Position numbers and translations under genes: made by a program
NCBI RefSeq assembly: GCF_004010955.1
Contig: NZ_CP025227.1
Span: forward strand, 2,728,001-2,792,000
Direction: 5' to 3'
DNA: 64,000 nucleotides
DNA from: Actinomyces wuliandei
Lineage (GTDB): Bacteria > Actinomycetota > Actinomycetes > Actinomycetales > Actinomycetaceae
In this document: piece after piece, positions 55,894-63,379 of the stretch
Numbering within the stretch: position 1 is the stretch's first letter
Layout of the letters: every line of letters starts with the position of its first letter
Notes under the pieces: model-generated
The model's input: the letters and a program-made list of their open reading frames with translations, nothing else
Database searches by the model: none
What the model was told of the DNA's origin: nothing

Positions 55894-56128
55894 GCCTTCT
55901 CACAGGGTGACCGTCTCCTCACAGCACGACCGATTCCTCACGGGATGACCGATTCCTCACGGGATGACCGATTCCTCACAGCACGACCGGCACGTCAGTC
56001 ACCTGTGAGGAAAAGGTACACCAAGGAGGAATCGGTACACCTGTGAGGAAAAGGTACACCAAGGAGGAATCGGTACACCTGTGAGGAAAAGGTACACCGA
56101 GGAGGAAAAAGTACGCTGCGAAGGAGAC
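55894..56128. repeat. Inverted array of twelve contiguous 19-bp repeats
   Basis: Five contiguous 19-bp units run from 55,894 to 55,988 (typical unit GATTCCTCACGGGATGACC). After a 7-bp centre (55,989-55,995), seven contiguous 19-bp units in the opposite orientation run from 55,996 to 56,128. The right half alternates two types, GGTACACCTGTGAGGAAAA and GGTACACCAAGGAGGAATC, giving a 38-bp higher-order period; the last unit is degenerate. The shared core is GTGAGGAA (or its complement TTCCTCAC). The units have no spacers, so it is not CRISPR; 19 is not a multiple of 3, so it is not coding. It lies upstream of tRNA-Thr and downstream of the TetR gene. Confidence 0.92.
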
Positions 56129-56129
56129 G

Positions 56130-56221
56130 GCAGGCCCCCGTGCCCGCAGAGAGTCTCCCCCGGCTGGGCTGCGCTGGTGCGCGGCTGTCCGCAGGCCCCC
56201 GTGCCCGCAGAGAGTCTCCCC
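56130..56221. repeat. 31-bp perfect direct repeat
   Basis: A 31-bp sequence starting GCAGGCCCCCGTGCC occurs at 56,130-56,160 and 56,191-56,221 (61-bp period), between the 19-bp array and the TetR gene. The area is G+C-rich and has no ORF. Confidence 0.9.
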
Positions 56222-56271
56222 TCGCGCGGCGCGTCCCACTCCCCTCGGGCGGCGCGTCTTGCGGGCGCGGC

Positions 56272-56952
56272 TCAGAGCGCCCAGCGCGCCCGCAGGGAGT
56301 CCACGTACAGGCGCAGCTCGTCCACCACCGTGGTCTCCAGCACGTCGGTGGCCGAGCTGCCCGGCGTCGTCGAGCACAGCCACTGGAGCTGGAGGCCGTC
56401 GGACAGGGCGACGAGTGTGCGCGCCACCATCCGGGAGGGCATCTGCGGGTCCACGGTGCCAGCCCGCTTGCCCGCCTCGAAACAGTCCTCGAAGAGCCCC
56501 ACGGCGCTGCCCAGGTGAGCGGCCATCCAGTGGTGGGCCGGGTGACTGGCGTCCAGGACCGACACGGAGGTGGCCGTGTAGATCGCGGCCAGCTCGCGGG
56601 AGCGGGCGCTGCGGTGCAGGAGCTCGATGTAGCGCTCCAGCTGGTGCCAGGGGTCGGCCGATCCCTCGGCCTGGGCCAGGAACTCGGCGACGTCGCGCTG
56701 GTCCCGGCGCTCCAGGACCCTGGTGAACAGCTCCTCCTTGGAGGAGAAGTGGTGGAGGACGCCCGCCTTGGAGATGTCGGCGGCTGCGGCGACGTCGGCC
56801 AGGGAGGTGCCCGCGTAGCCCCGGGAGCCGAACAGGGCGACCGCCTCGCTGAGGATGCGCTCGCGCTTGTCCTCGCTGCCTGCCTTGGGCCTGCCGGGGC
56901 CGCGCCTGTGTGAGGGACCCGCCTCGCCAGGAGGGGTGTCTGGGGTGGTCAT
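56272..56952 (-). CDS. TetR/AcrR-family transcriptional regulator
   Basis: The 226-residue protein has a TetR helix-turn-helix (about 28-75: RERILSEAVALFGSRGYAGTSLADVAAAADISKAGVLHHFSSKEEL) after a Gly/Pro-rich, basic N-terminus containing RRGPGRPK, an AT-hook-like sequence. The C-terminal ligand-binding domain is of the BetI/AcrR-like helical type. The ligand is unknown. ATG 56,952 is preferred to 56,988 because a weak CATGAT -10 ends 6 nt upstream. It is divergent from the lipoprotein gene, 156 bp away, which may be its target. Confidence 0.85.
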   Translation of the reverse strand: MTTPDTPPGEAGPSHRRGPGRPKAGSEDKRERILSEAVALFGSRGYAGTSLADVAAAADISKAGVLHHFSSKEELFTRVLERRDQRDVAEFLAQAEGSADPWHQLERYIELLHRSARSRELAAIYTATSVSVLDASHPAHHWMAAHLGSAVGLFEDCFEAGKRAGTVDPQMPSRMVARTLVALSDGLQLQWLCSTTPGSSATDVLETTVVDELRLYVDSLRARWAL

Positions 56953-57108
56953 GCCTGCATCATGGCACTGCTGGCCCTGATGCGGCACCCCCGACCCCGC
57001 TTACCTTTGTGACAGTGTTCCCGTGACAGGACCGTGATCCTGGTATAGGTTTGGGCTGGTTCCGGCGCAGATGCCGGTCCTCACACTGCCAGCCCGAGGG
57101 AGGCCCTG

Positions 57109-57948
57109 ATGCCCGCCGAGCCCCGTGACACCCGTGAAGCCCGCGACGCCGCCCTCCGTGACGGCATCCTCCGTGACGTCTGCGACGCCGCCATCCGTGG
57201 TACCCGTCCCGGCCCGGGGAGACGCCGGGGCCTGGCTGCCGTGGTGGCGGCGGTGCTCCTGGCCTCAGGGGGTGTGGTGGCCTGCTCCTCCGGCCAGGAC
57301 CCCGACATCCCCGCCCTGGAGGAGGCCACCTCCGCGATGACCGGGGCCTCCCAGGAGTCCACCGCCCAGGCCACCTCCACGGCGGCACCCAGCCCGGACC
57401 GGACAGAGGAAGAAGGGGAGGAGACGGCCGAGGGCGGGGAGGACTCCCCGGCCCCGGCCAGCCCGCCCGACCCCGGCGAGGTCACCGCAGAGTCCCTGTC
57501 CGACCCTGCCACCAGCTACACGGTGACCTCCGTCCCCGACGACCTCGACCAGGCCCAGGCGGAGGTGCTGCTGGCCTTCGTGGCCTACGACCGTACCACC
57601 TGGGAGGCCCTTCGCGACATGGACGGCCTGGAGGAGGTCGAGGCCGCCACCACCGGCAGCGCCCTGGAGTCCTACACCGAGACCTACAACAGGTACGCCG
57701 AGGCCGACCAGCACTATGACGGCTCTTTCTCAATGTCTGTCGCGTCGGTGGAGGTCAGCCCAGACCATCTCACAGCCACGGTGGGATCCTGCGGGGACTA
57801 CCGAGAGGTTTCACGTCTGTCCTCCTCAGGAGAGGACCAGACCCCGGAGGGCTTTCAGGGCACCTCCAGTACGGACTTCACGCTGATCTACGGCGTCGAG
57901 GGATGGAAGGTCTCGGCCTGGTCAGAGTCGGGGACAGACTGGTGCTGA
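57109..57948 (+). CDS. Putative lipoprotein
   Basis: The 279-residue protein has a basic N-terminus (1-41), a hydrophobic segment (42-56), and a lipobox ending in GGVVAC (Cys about 59), followed by an acidic, Thr/Ser/Glu-rich linker (60-140). The C-terminal part (about 140-279) has a DQAQAEVLLAFVAYDRTTWEAL helix and strands ending GVEGWKVSAWSESG, which is reminiscent of NTF2-like or Mce-associated domains that sit on the outer face of the membrane. Function is unknown. Its end overlaps the start of the next gene by 7 bp. Confidence 0.6.
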   Translation: MPAEPRDTREARDAALRDGILRDVCDAAIRGTRPGPGRRRGLAAVVAAVLLASGGVVACSSGQDPDIPALEEATSAMTGASQESTAQATSTAAPSPDRTEEEGEETAEGGEDSPAPASPPDPGEVTAESLSDPATSYTVTSVPDDLDQAQAEVLLAFVAYDRTTWEALRDMDGLEEVEAATTGSALESYTETYNRYAEADQHYDGSFSMSVASVEVSPDHLTATVGSCGDYREVSRLSSSGEDQTPEGFQGTSSTDFTLIYGVEGWKVSAWSESGTDWC

Positions 57949-59048
57949 GCACGCGCCGCCTCAGTAAGATCAGCCCCACCTTCAGTGAACGGGGGCGGGA
58001 CAGGAGGTGCCCCGGCAGAGCGGCCCGGCGGGCTTCGCACCGGCTGGCACCCCTCCTCCTTGCTGCGGTGCTGGTAGCCGCAGGCCTCCCCGTCGCCACG
58101 ACCGCGACAGCGAGAGATGACGACGCGTCCAGCGCGGCAGCAGCCAGCCAGTCCTCCGACGGTGGCGCGCGGATCACGGTGTCGGTGTCCTATACCCAGG
58201 CAGGTCCCGGGGGCACCGGAGGCGGTGGCCCGGTTACGACCTCGACCCAGGTGGAGGCCACCGTGCTGCCCGTGTGCGAGTACGTCCAGGGCTATACAGG
58301 CGAGGAGATGGCGGAGTTCCTCAGCTCCAGCCGCAACATGGCCATGGCAGCCCACTACAGCGGGGAGAGTGTCGAGGAGATACAGTCCGACTACCCTGAC
58401 TGGGAGGAGTACTCCGAGGACACCGAGGGCCACTGGTACACCTCGTTCTGCTGGCAGAACCGCGCGCCGGAGATGGACGGCACCGCCTTCAACGAGATGA
58501 AGGAGGAGTTCGAGGGGGACAGCCCCCCGGTCTACGTCGAGGCCGGGGAGGCGCCTCCCGAGCCCCCGGTGGACGGGGCCACGCTGGCGGCCGCGGCCTG
58601 GGACGCGGTGGAGATCCCGGTACCCGAGGTGGACCACAACCCCTCCCTGGGAGGCCAGGGCGCGACCCTGGTGGGCTGGTACACCTGGGTGTGGGCCGCC
58701 GGGGACACACCCACCCAGGTCACCGCCACCGCCACCGCCGGACCCGTGTCAGCCACCGTTACCGCTACCGCCACCGGCCTGGACCTGTCCGCCCCCGACG
58801 CCCAGGTGGACTGCCACGGCTTCGGCACCCCCTGGAACCAGGGCGCCGAGGGCACCGACTGCACCGTGGTGTTCACCCGCAGCTCGGCCCACCTGGGCGG
58901 GACCACGCCCCTGACCACCTCCATCCGCTACGAGGTCTCCTACACCGCCACCGACGGCGCTACCGGCACCCTAGACACCGTGACCACCACCAGCACCACC
59001 GCCCTGCCCGTCGCCGAGGTCCAGACCCTCACCACCAACCCCGACTAG
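57942..59048 (+). CDS. Secreted protein of unknown function
   Basis: A 368-residue protein with a late signal segment (about 35-58, RLAPLLLAAVLVAAGLPVATTATA). The mature part is acidic, Trp- and Tyr-rich, with an EYVQGYTGEEMAEFL region, a VGWYTWVWAAGDTPTQVTAT strand and a C-terminal Thr-rich beta domain with repeated TATATA and DxCHGFGTPW motifs, resembling Ig-like or PKD-like surface domains. GTG 57,942 overlaps the lipoprotein stop by 7 bp, so both are likely one operon. I do not recognise the family. Confidence 0.55.
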   Translation: MLSTRRLSKISPTFSERGRDRRCPGRAARRASHRLAPLLLAAVLVAAGLPVATTATARDDDASSAAAASQSSDGGARITVSVSYTQAGPGGTGGGGPVTTSTQVEATVLPVCEYVQGYTGEEMAEFLSSSRNMAMAAHYSGESVEEIQSDYPDWEEYSEDTEGHWYTSFCWQNRAPEMDGTAFNEMKEEFEGDSPPVYVEAGEAPPEPPVDGATLAAAAWDAVEIPVPEVDHNPSLGGQGATLVGWYTWVWAAGDTPTQVTATATAGPVSATVTATATGLDLSAPDAQVDCHGFGTPWNQGAEGTDCTVVFTRSSAHLGGTTPLTTSIRYEVSYTATDGATGTLDTVTTTSTTALPVAEVQTLTTNPD

Positions 59049-59287
59049 AAACCCGGAAACACCACCGCCTGCGCTACCGGGGTCCCGGCCCCGGGGGCGT
59101 CAGGAAGCAGCTGCGGAGGAATCCGACGGACTGACACCCGGGGAGGCCGACCCCGGGCCAGCAGGATCGACGACGCAGTCACATTCTCACCCTCTGGCCC
59201 ACCACGACGCACCACACCACCAGCAGCACCACGCACCACACCACCAGCACGCGCCAGACCCCTCTGCACACCACCACGACCACGCAC
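59045..59287 (-). pseudogene. 5' fragment of the DUF6571-like gene family
   Basis: The first 30 codons from GTG 59,287 (RGRGGVQRGLARAGGVVRG...) match the first 30 codons of the gene at 60,781 nearly perfectly, and the untranslated leader (TAGGGGGCTGTTCTC, with one extra G) is also shared. After this the similarity ends and the frame continues into unrelated sequence. It is a truncated duplicate. Confidence 0.65.
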
Positions 59288-59320
59288 GAGAACAGCCCCC
59301 CTAGCCCTAGTCCTTAGTCC

Positions 59321-60781
59321 TTAGTCCTTGTTGATGGTGATGTCACCGGGGTCACCGCCCGGCTCACCGTCAGCACCCAGCACCAACTCAGCAGCCGCGT
59401 TGCCCCCTTTGTTGATGGCATTGGCAGCATCCATCAAGACATGGTCCTCATCAAGATTCGCGACAGAGTTAGACCCCGCCCACCCACGCACCTCCGAGAC
59501 CACGTCGTCACTGGGAGCAGCAGGCAGGTCGACCACCGGGCCGTCCCCCGACCCCGGCTCCCGGTACCACGACGAGTACGGCTCGCCCCTGACGTCGGTG
59601 AACTTGTCCCGCGTCAGGGCCTCCTGCGGCACCAGCCCGCCGTTGGCCGCCTCCGCGTAGGCGTAGGCCTCCAGCAGGCTACGACTACCAGCAGTCGGTC
59701 CTTCCAGGTCCGCCACGGTGGCCCCGGGCAGGCCACCCACCGCCACCGGCCCACCCAGGGTGGCACCCTCCTGCACCACCAGGGGCGCAGCCACCTCCGC
59801 ACCGGCACCACCACCGCGGCCACCCACCACCGTGGTAAACACGGCCCGGCCCAGGTGCTGCACCCCCCAGAACCCCTCCATCTCCTCCTCACCCGCACCA
59901 CCAGCCTCCAGCTCCGCCCCACGCACCGACCCCACAGCCCCCAGGAAGGCCTGCACCGCACCCACCCGGTAGTACACCCCCTCCAGACCCCCCGCCGTGG
60001 AGACCTGACCACGCGCCGCCACACTGGCCAGACCAGACGCCACCGTCACCACCGCGTCCCCGTCCTCCACCAGCCGGTACACCACAGACGCCACCACACC
60101 CTGCCGCTCAGGAAGACCACCACCCAGGCCCAGGCCACCACCACTCCCCCGTCCCAGGGCCACACCCACCACCTCCGGAGCACAGTTAGCCACCACCACA
60201 GCCACCTGGCGCCTGACCTCCCCCGAGAACCGACCCACAGGAACCCCACCAAACAGCCCCATCACCCGACCAGACACCCACAAGGCACGCGCCCGCACCA
60301 CCGGGTCCTGACTGCCACGCAACGACGACACCACAGCCCCCACCCCAGCCAGAGCCTCCAGACCCTCAGACCCCCACCCCCGCGACGACAACCCACCCCA
60401 CCGCTCCACAGCAGCACCCGACGCAACCCACACCCCATCCCGCACACCACCCCCACCAGCAGCCCCGGCCTCCCCGTCAGCACCCACCGAAGCACCCCCC
60501 GTCGCAGCCGACGCAGCTGTCGTGGCCTCCTGGGCAGGCCCCTCCGGAGCCAGGTAGTCCAGCGCCGCCACCGGGTCACCCACCAGCCCCTCCAGCACAC
60601 CAGACAGAGGATCATGCACCCGAACCCACCACCACCCACCAGCACCCACACCACCACCAGCCAGCACCACCACCAGCACCACCACAACCAACCCACCACG
60701 ACGCACCACCCACCCAGCACCACCACGCACCACACCACCAGCACGCGCCAAACGACCCCGCACACCACCACGACCACACAC
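59321..60781 (-). CDS. Membrane-anchored, truncated paralogue of the DUF6571-like protein
   Basis: The 486-residue protein has a new N-terminus: a basic Gly/Arg region (1-30) and one membrane anchor (about 31-52). Residues from about 55 onward match the C-terminal half of the larger neighbouring protein, including AGSRSLLEAYAYAEAAN, EPGSGDGPVVDLPAAPSDDV and LDEDHVLMDAANAI. The N-terminal soluble domain of the full-length form is absent. GTG 60,781 has AGGGGG 9 nt upstream and begins 20 bp after the stop of the larger gene. It may be a membrane-bound partner or decoy of the full-length protein. Confidence 0.65.
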   Translation of the reverse strand: MCGRGGVRGRLARAGGVVRGGAGWVVRRGGLVVVVLVVVLAGGGVGAGGWWWVRVHDPLSGVLEGLVGDPVAALDYLAPEGPAQEATTAASAATGGASVGADGEAGAAGGGGVRDGVWVASGAAVERWGGLSSRGWGSEGLEALAGVGAVVSSLRGSQDPVVRARALWVSGRVMGLFGGVPVGRFSGEVRRQVAVVVANCAPEVVGVALGRGSGGGLGLGGGLPERQGVVASVVYRLVEDGDAVVTVASGLASVAARGQVSTAGGLEGVYYRVGAVQAFLGAVGSVRGAELEAGGAGEEEMEGFWGVQHLGRAVFTTVVGGRGGGAGAEVAAPLVVQEGATLGGPVAVGGLPGATVADLEGPTAGSRSLLEAYAYAEAANGGLVPQEALTRDKFTDVRGEPYSSWYREPGSGDGPVVDLPAAPSDDVVSEVRGWAGSNSVANLDEDHVLMDAANAINKGGNAAAELVLGADGEPGGDPGDITINKD

Positions 60782-60800
60782 GAGAACAGCCCCCTAACCC

Positions 60801-63011
60801 TTAGCCCTTGTCGATCCTGAGGTCACCATCCCGGCCACCCGCCTCCGACCTGTTCTCGATTCGGGAACCACCAGCATTGTCCCCTCTGTCGATGGCATTG
60901 GCAGAATCCATCAAGACATGGTCCTCATCAAGACTCGCGACATCATCGGACTCGGCCCACCCACGCACCGCCGAGACCACGTCGTCACTGGGAGCAGCAG
61001 GCAGGTCGACCACCGGGCCGTCCCCCGACCCCGGCTCGTGGTACCACGGGTACGGCTCACCGGTTGCCGGGTCCACGAAGCGCTCCGGGGCCAGGGCCTC
61101 CTCCGGCAGGAACCCGCTGTTGGCCGCCTCCGCGTAGGCGTAGGCCTCCAGCAGGCTACGACTACCCGCAGCGGGGTTGTCCAGCACCTCCACCGTCTCC
61201 GGCGCCAGGGCCTCCACCACCACCGGCCTGGCCAGGGTGGTCCCCAGGCTCCACACCAGGGGCGCAGCAGGCCCCGAGGTCACAGCACCCACCCCCGCAC
61301 CAGCCACCGTGGTAAACACCGACACCGCCGTGCCCGCCGCCTCCCGCGCCCCAGCCGCCTCCGAGGCAGCCTGGGCCTCCAGGTCCGCGACACGCTCCGA
61401 CCCCACAGCACCCAGGTAGGCCTGCGCCGCCGCAGCAGCCTCGTACTTGCTGTGCAGCTCCTCGGGGGTGGAGGCCTCGGCGCCCAGGGCCTGGTTGGCC
61501 ATGGCCGCCGCCATGGTCACAGCCGCGTCCCCGTTGTCAACCACCCGGTACATCAAACTGGTCACCACGCTCTTCGCCTCAGCAGAACCACCCTCAAGCC
61601 CCAGCCCCACCGGGTTCTGGTCTTTGGCGACCTGGACGGCCTCCTGGGCGCTGTTGGCCACCAGCAGGGAGAGGTTCTCCTTCATCACCTCGGTGTAGTC
61701 CTCCAGGGACACCTCGTTGACCGCCATCTCCATGGACCGCGCCGTGGCCCACGTCGCCGCCCCCGCCGTGGCGGCATCGGCACCACCACGAAGAGAGGAG
61801 GCCGCCGCCTGCGCCGCGGTCAGACCATCCAGACCCACCTCCGGGTCCCACTCACGCGACCCCAGCAGCTCCCACCGCTCCTGAGACCCCTCCCCAGGCA
61901 CCCACCGCCCCTTGTCATCGGGCTCCCCGTCAGGCACCAGGTACCCCAGCGCCGCCTGCGGGTTGGACCCCATCGCCGACAGCACCCCGTACAACGGGTC
62001 CATGGAGTAGCCCACCAGGGCCGGCCCCTCGTTGTAGACCGCCCCGTAGACCGGGTCGTACCACCCGTAGACCGAATCCGGGGTAGCGCTGGCCGCCTGC
62101 CCCCCGTAGGGCAGGTCCTCCAGCCGGTCGGCCAGGTCCACCAGCGTGCCCGTAGCATAGACCGCCCCTTCGGAGGCCAGCAGCGCGTTGAGCGCCGACA
62201 TGCGCCCCCTGCTGCCCTCCTCGGCGACCGCACCGTAGAGCTGGTCGGCCCACGCCCCCTCGCCCTCACGTGGGTCCACCCCGCTGAGCGTGGCCGCGGC
62301 CAGCACGTGCCCCAGCACCCCTACCGCCTCGCCCAGCCCCTCGGCGTCGTCGATCTCGAAGGAGCCCTCGCTGCCGACCGACCCGTAGCGCTGCTGCAGC
62401 ATCAGCACGTTGTCCACGAACCCCTCCACGCCGAAGGTGTTCACGAAGGACGCCCCGTAGGTGGGCACGTCCTGGTGCTTGGCCATCTCCGCCAGGACCT
62501 GCTCCACAGTGCGCCCGTCCTCAGCCACCCCTTCGGGACTGCGCCGCGCCTGGTTCAGGGCGGTGGCGTCGCCGCGCCCGCCCGCCACCGCCAGGGAGTT
62601 GTAGGCCACCACGTTGGCCGCGGTGTCCTCCGCCCCGTCAGGCAGGTAGTAGCACACCCGCCCCTCAGGTGTCGCCATCGTGACCCCCTGGGAGTTCATG
62701 TCCACAGCCTCCTGCCGACGCGTGCGCAGCTCGTGGGCCACCTCCTGGAGGTGCACCACCGCCTGCCCCCAGCCCGCGCCCGCCCCCACAGGCACAGGCC
62801 CACCACCTCCACCACCAGCAGCCGCGCCGACCCACGCCCCGCCCCCGCCAGGCAGCGTCTTCCACTCCACCGACTCCACCACAGGCTCACCCACCCGGTT
62901 CACGTTACGAGCCCGCACCTGCAACCGCTCCGTGTCAGCCATCGCCGCCCACAGCTCCAGCCCCACCACGTACGACAGCAGCTTCTCCGGATCCAGGCTC
63001 ACAAAAACCAC
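60801..63011 (-). CDS. DUF6571-like large protein, possible ESX-associated
   Basis: A 736-residue soluble protein without signal peptide. It starts VFVSLDPEKLLSYVVGLELWAAMADTERLQVRARNVNRVGEPV, a helical WXG-like N-terminus followed by a Gly-rich segment. Residues 150-480 are helical with NTFGVEGFVDNVLMLQQRY and YGWYDPVYGAVYNEGPALVGYSMDP. The C-terminus repeats the motifs of its paralogue. Such actinobacterial proteins (DUF6571) often lie with ESX genes; the name is from memory and moderately sure. GTG 63,011 is chosen because GGAGG is then 7 nt upstream. The C-terminal 130 residues are the part duplicated next door. Confidence 0.65.
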   Translation of the reverse strand: MVFVSLDPEKLLSYVVGLELWAAMADTERLQVRARNVNRVGEPVVESVEWKTLPGGGGAWVGAAAGGGGGGPVPVGAGAGWGQAVVHLQEVAHELRTRRQEAVDMNSQGVTMATPEGRVCYYLPDGAEDTAANVVAYNSLAVAGGRGDATALNQARRSPEGVAEDGRTVEQVLAEMAKHQDVPTYGASFVNTFGVEGFVDNVLMLQQRYGSVGSEGSFEIDDAEGLGEAVGVLGHVLAAATLSGVDPREGEGAWADQLYGAVAEEGSRGRMSALNALLASEGAVYATGTLVDLADRLEDLPYGGQAASATPDSVYGWYDPVYGAVYNEGPALVGYSMDPLYGVLSAMGSNPQAALGYLVPDGEPDDKGRWVPGEGSQERWELLGSREWDPEVGLDGLTAAQAAASSLRGGADAATAGAATWATARSMEMAVNEVSLEDYTEVMKENLSLLVANSAQEAVQVAKDQNPVGLGLEGGSAEAKSVVTSLMYRVVDNGDAAVTMAAAMANQALGAEASTPEELHSKYEAAAAAQAYLGAVGSERVADLEAQAASEAAGAREAAGTAVSVFTTVAGAGVGAVTSGPAAPLVWSLGTTLARPVVVEALAPETVEVLDNPAAGSRSLLEAYAYAEAANSGFLPEEALAPERFVDPATGEPYPWYHEPGSGDGPVVDLPAAPSDDVVSAVRGWAESDDVASLDEDHVLMDSANAIDRGDNAGGSRIENRSEAGGRDGDLRIDKG

Positions 63012-63051
63012 GACCACACCTCCGTCCTGGCCTGACAGGTACTCATCACGG

Positions 63052-63357
63052 CTACTCGTCCCACTTCGTGTCCGCCTCGTCACTGCCCTCGGGCACCTGG
63101 TCCTCCTCCTGGTTGATAGCCGACTGCACGTCAGTCTGGACCTCTTCCACCCTGTCACGCACAGCCTGGACACCAGTGTCAATAGACTCAGCAAACTCAG
63201 CAGCCTTGGGCGAGTCCCACGCCCCGGCCAGGCCGCCGGCCACGTCACTGACACCCGTAGGCGGCGTCACCGCCGTCGCAGCCACCGAAGCAGTAAGACC
63301 GACATCGCCATCGACGCCCGACGCCGCCAGCACCACACCGGTCCTGAGCCGCTCCAT
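63052..63357 (-). CDS. Small WXG-like protein
   Basis: A 101-residue helical protein with a GLAGAWDSPKAAEF turn in the centre (Trp, as in WxG proteins, but Asp-Ser instead of x-Gly) and an acidic C-terminus ending EADTKWDE. It precedes the DUF6571-like gene by 40 bp, so both are likely in one operon. ATG 63,357 has a GGAGGAGG box 7 nt upstream. Assignment to the WXG100/ESX class is tentative. Confidence 0.55.
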   Translation of the reverse strand: MERLRTGVVLAASGVDGDVGLTASVAATAVTPPTGVSDVAGGLAGAWDSPKAAEFAESIDTGVQAVRDRVEEVQTDVQSAINQEEDQVPEGSDEADTKWDE

Positions 63358-63379
63358 CGCCGACCTCCTCCTGTTCTCA

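Noticed and set aside
54260..55948. 562-residue plus-strand ORF across the toxin-antitoxin and tRNA region
   Set aside because: It runs through a tRNA gene on the opposite strand and antisense to the XRE-ImmA gene; a chance open frame in GC-rich DNA.
55894..56128. CRISPR array
   Set aside because: The 19-bp units are contiguous, without unique spacers, and change orientation in the middle; no cas gene is present.
55655..56128. Integration site of a genomic island at tRNA-Thr
   Set aside because: I found no second copy of the tRNA 3' end and no integrase in the window.
56081..56130. Possible transposase N-terminus (RKRYTEEEKVR) encoded in the repeat array
   Set aside because: The match lies within the 19-bp repeats, the frame is not kept through the array, and no transposase domain follows.
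59441..60820. Large plus-strand ORF with His/Thr/Pro-rich sequence
   Set aside because: It is antisense to the DUF6571-like paralogue and its composition (CAC/ACC repeats) reflects the Gly/Val-rich minus-strand gene.
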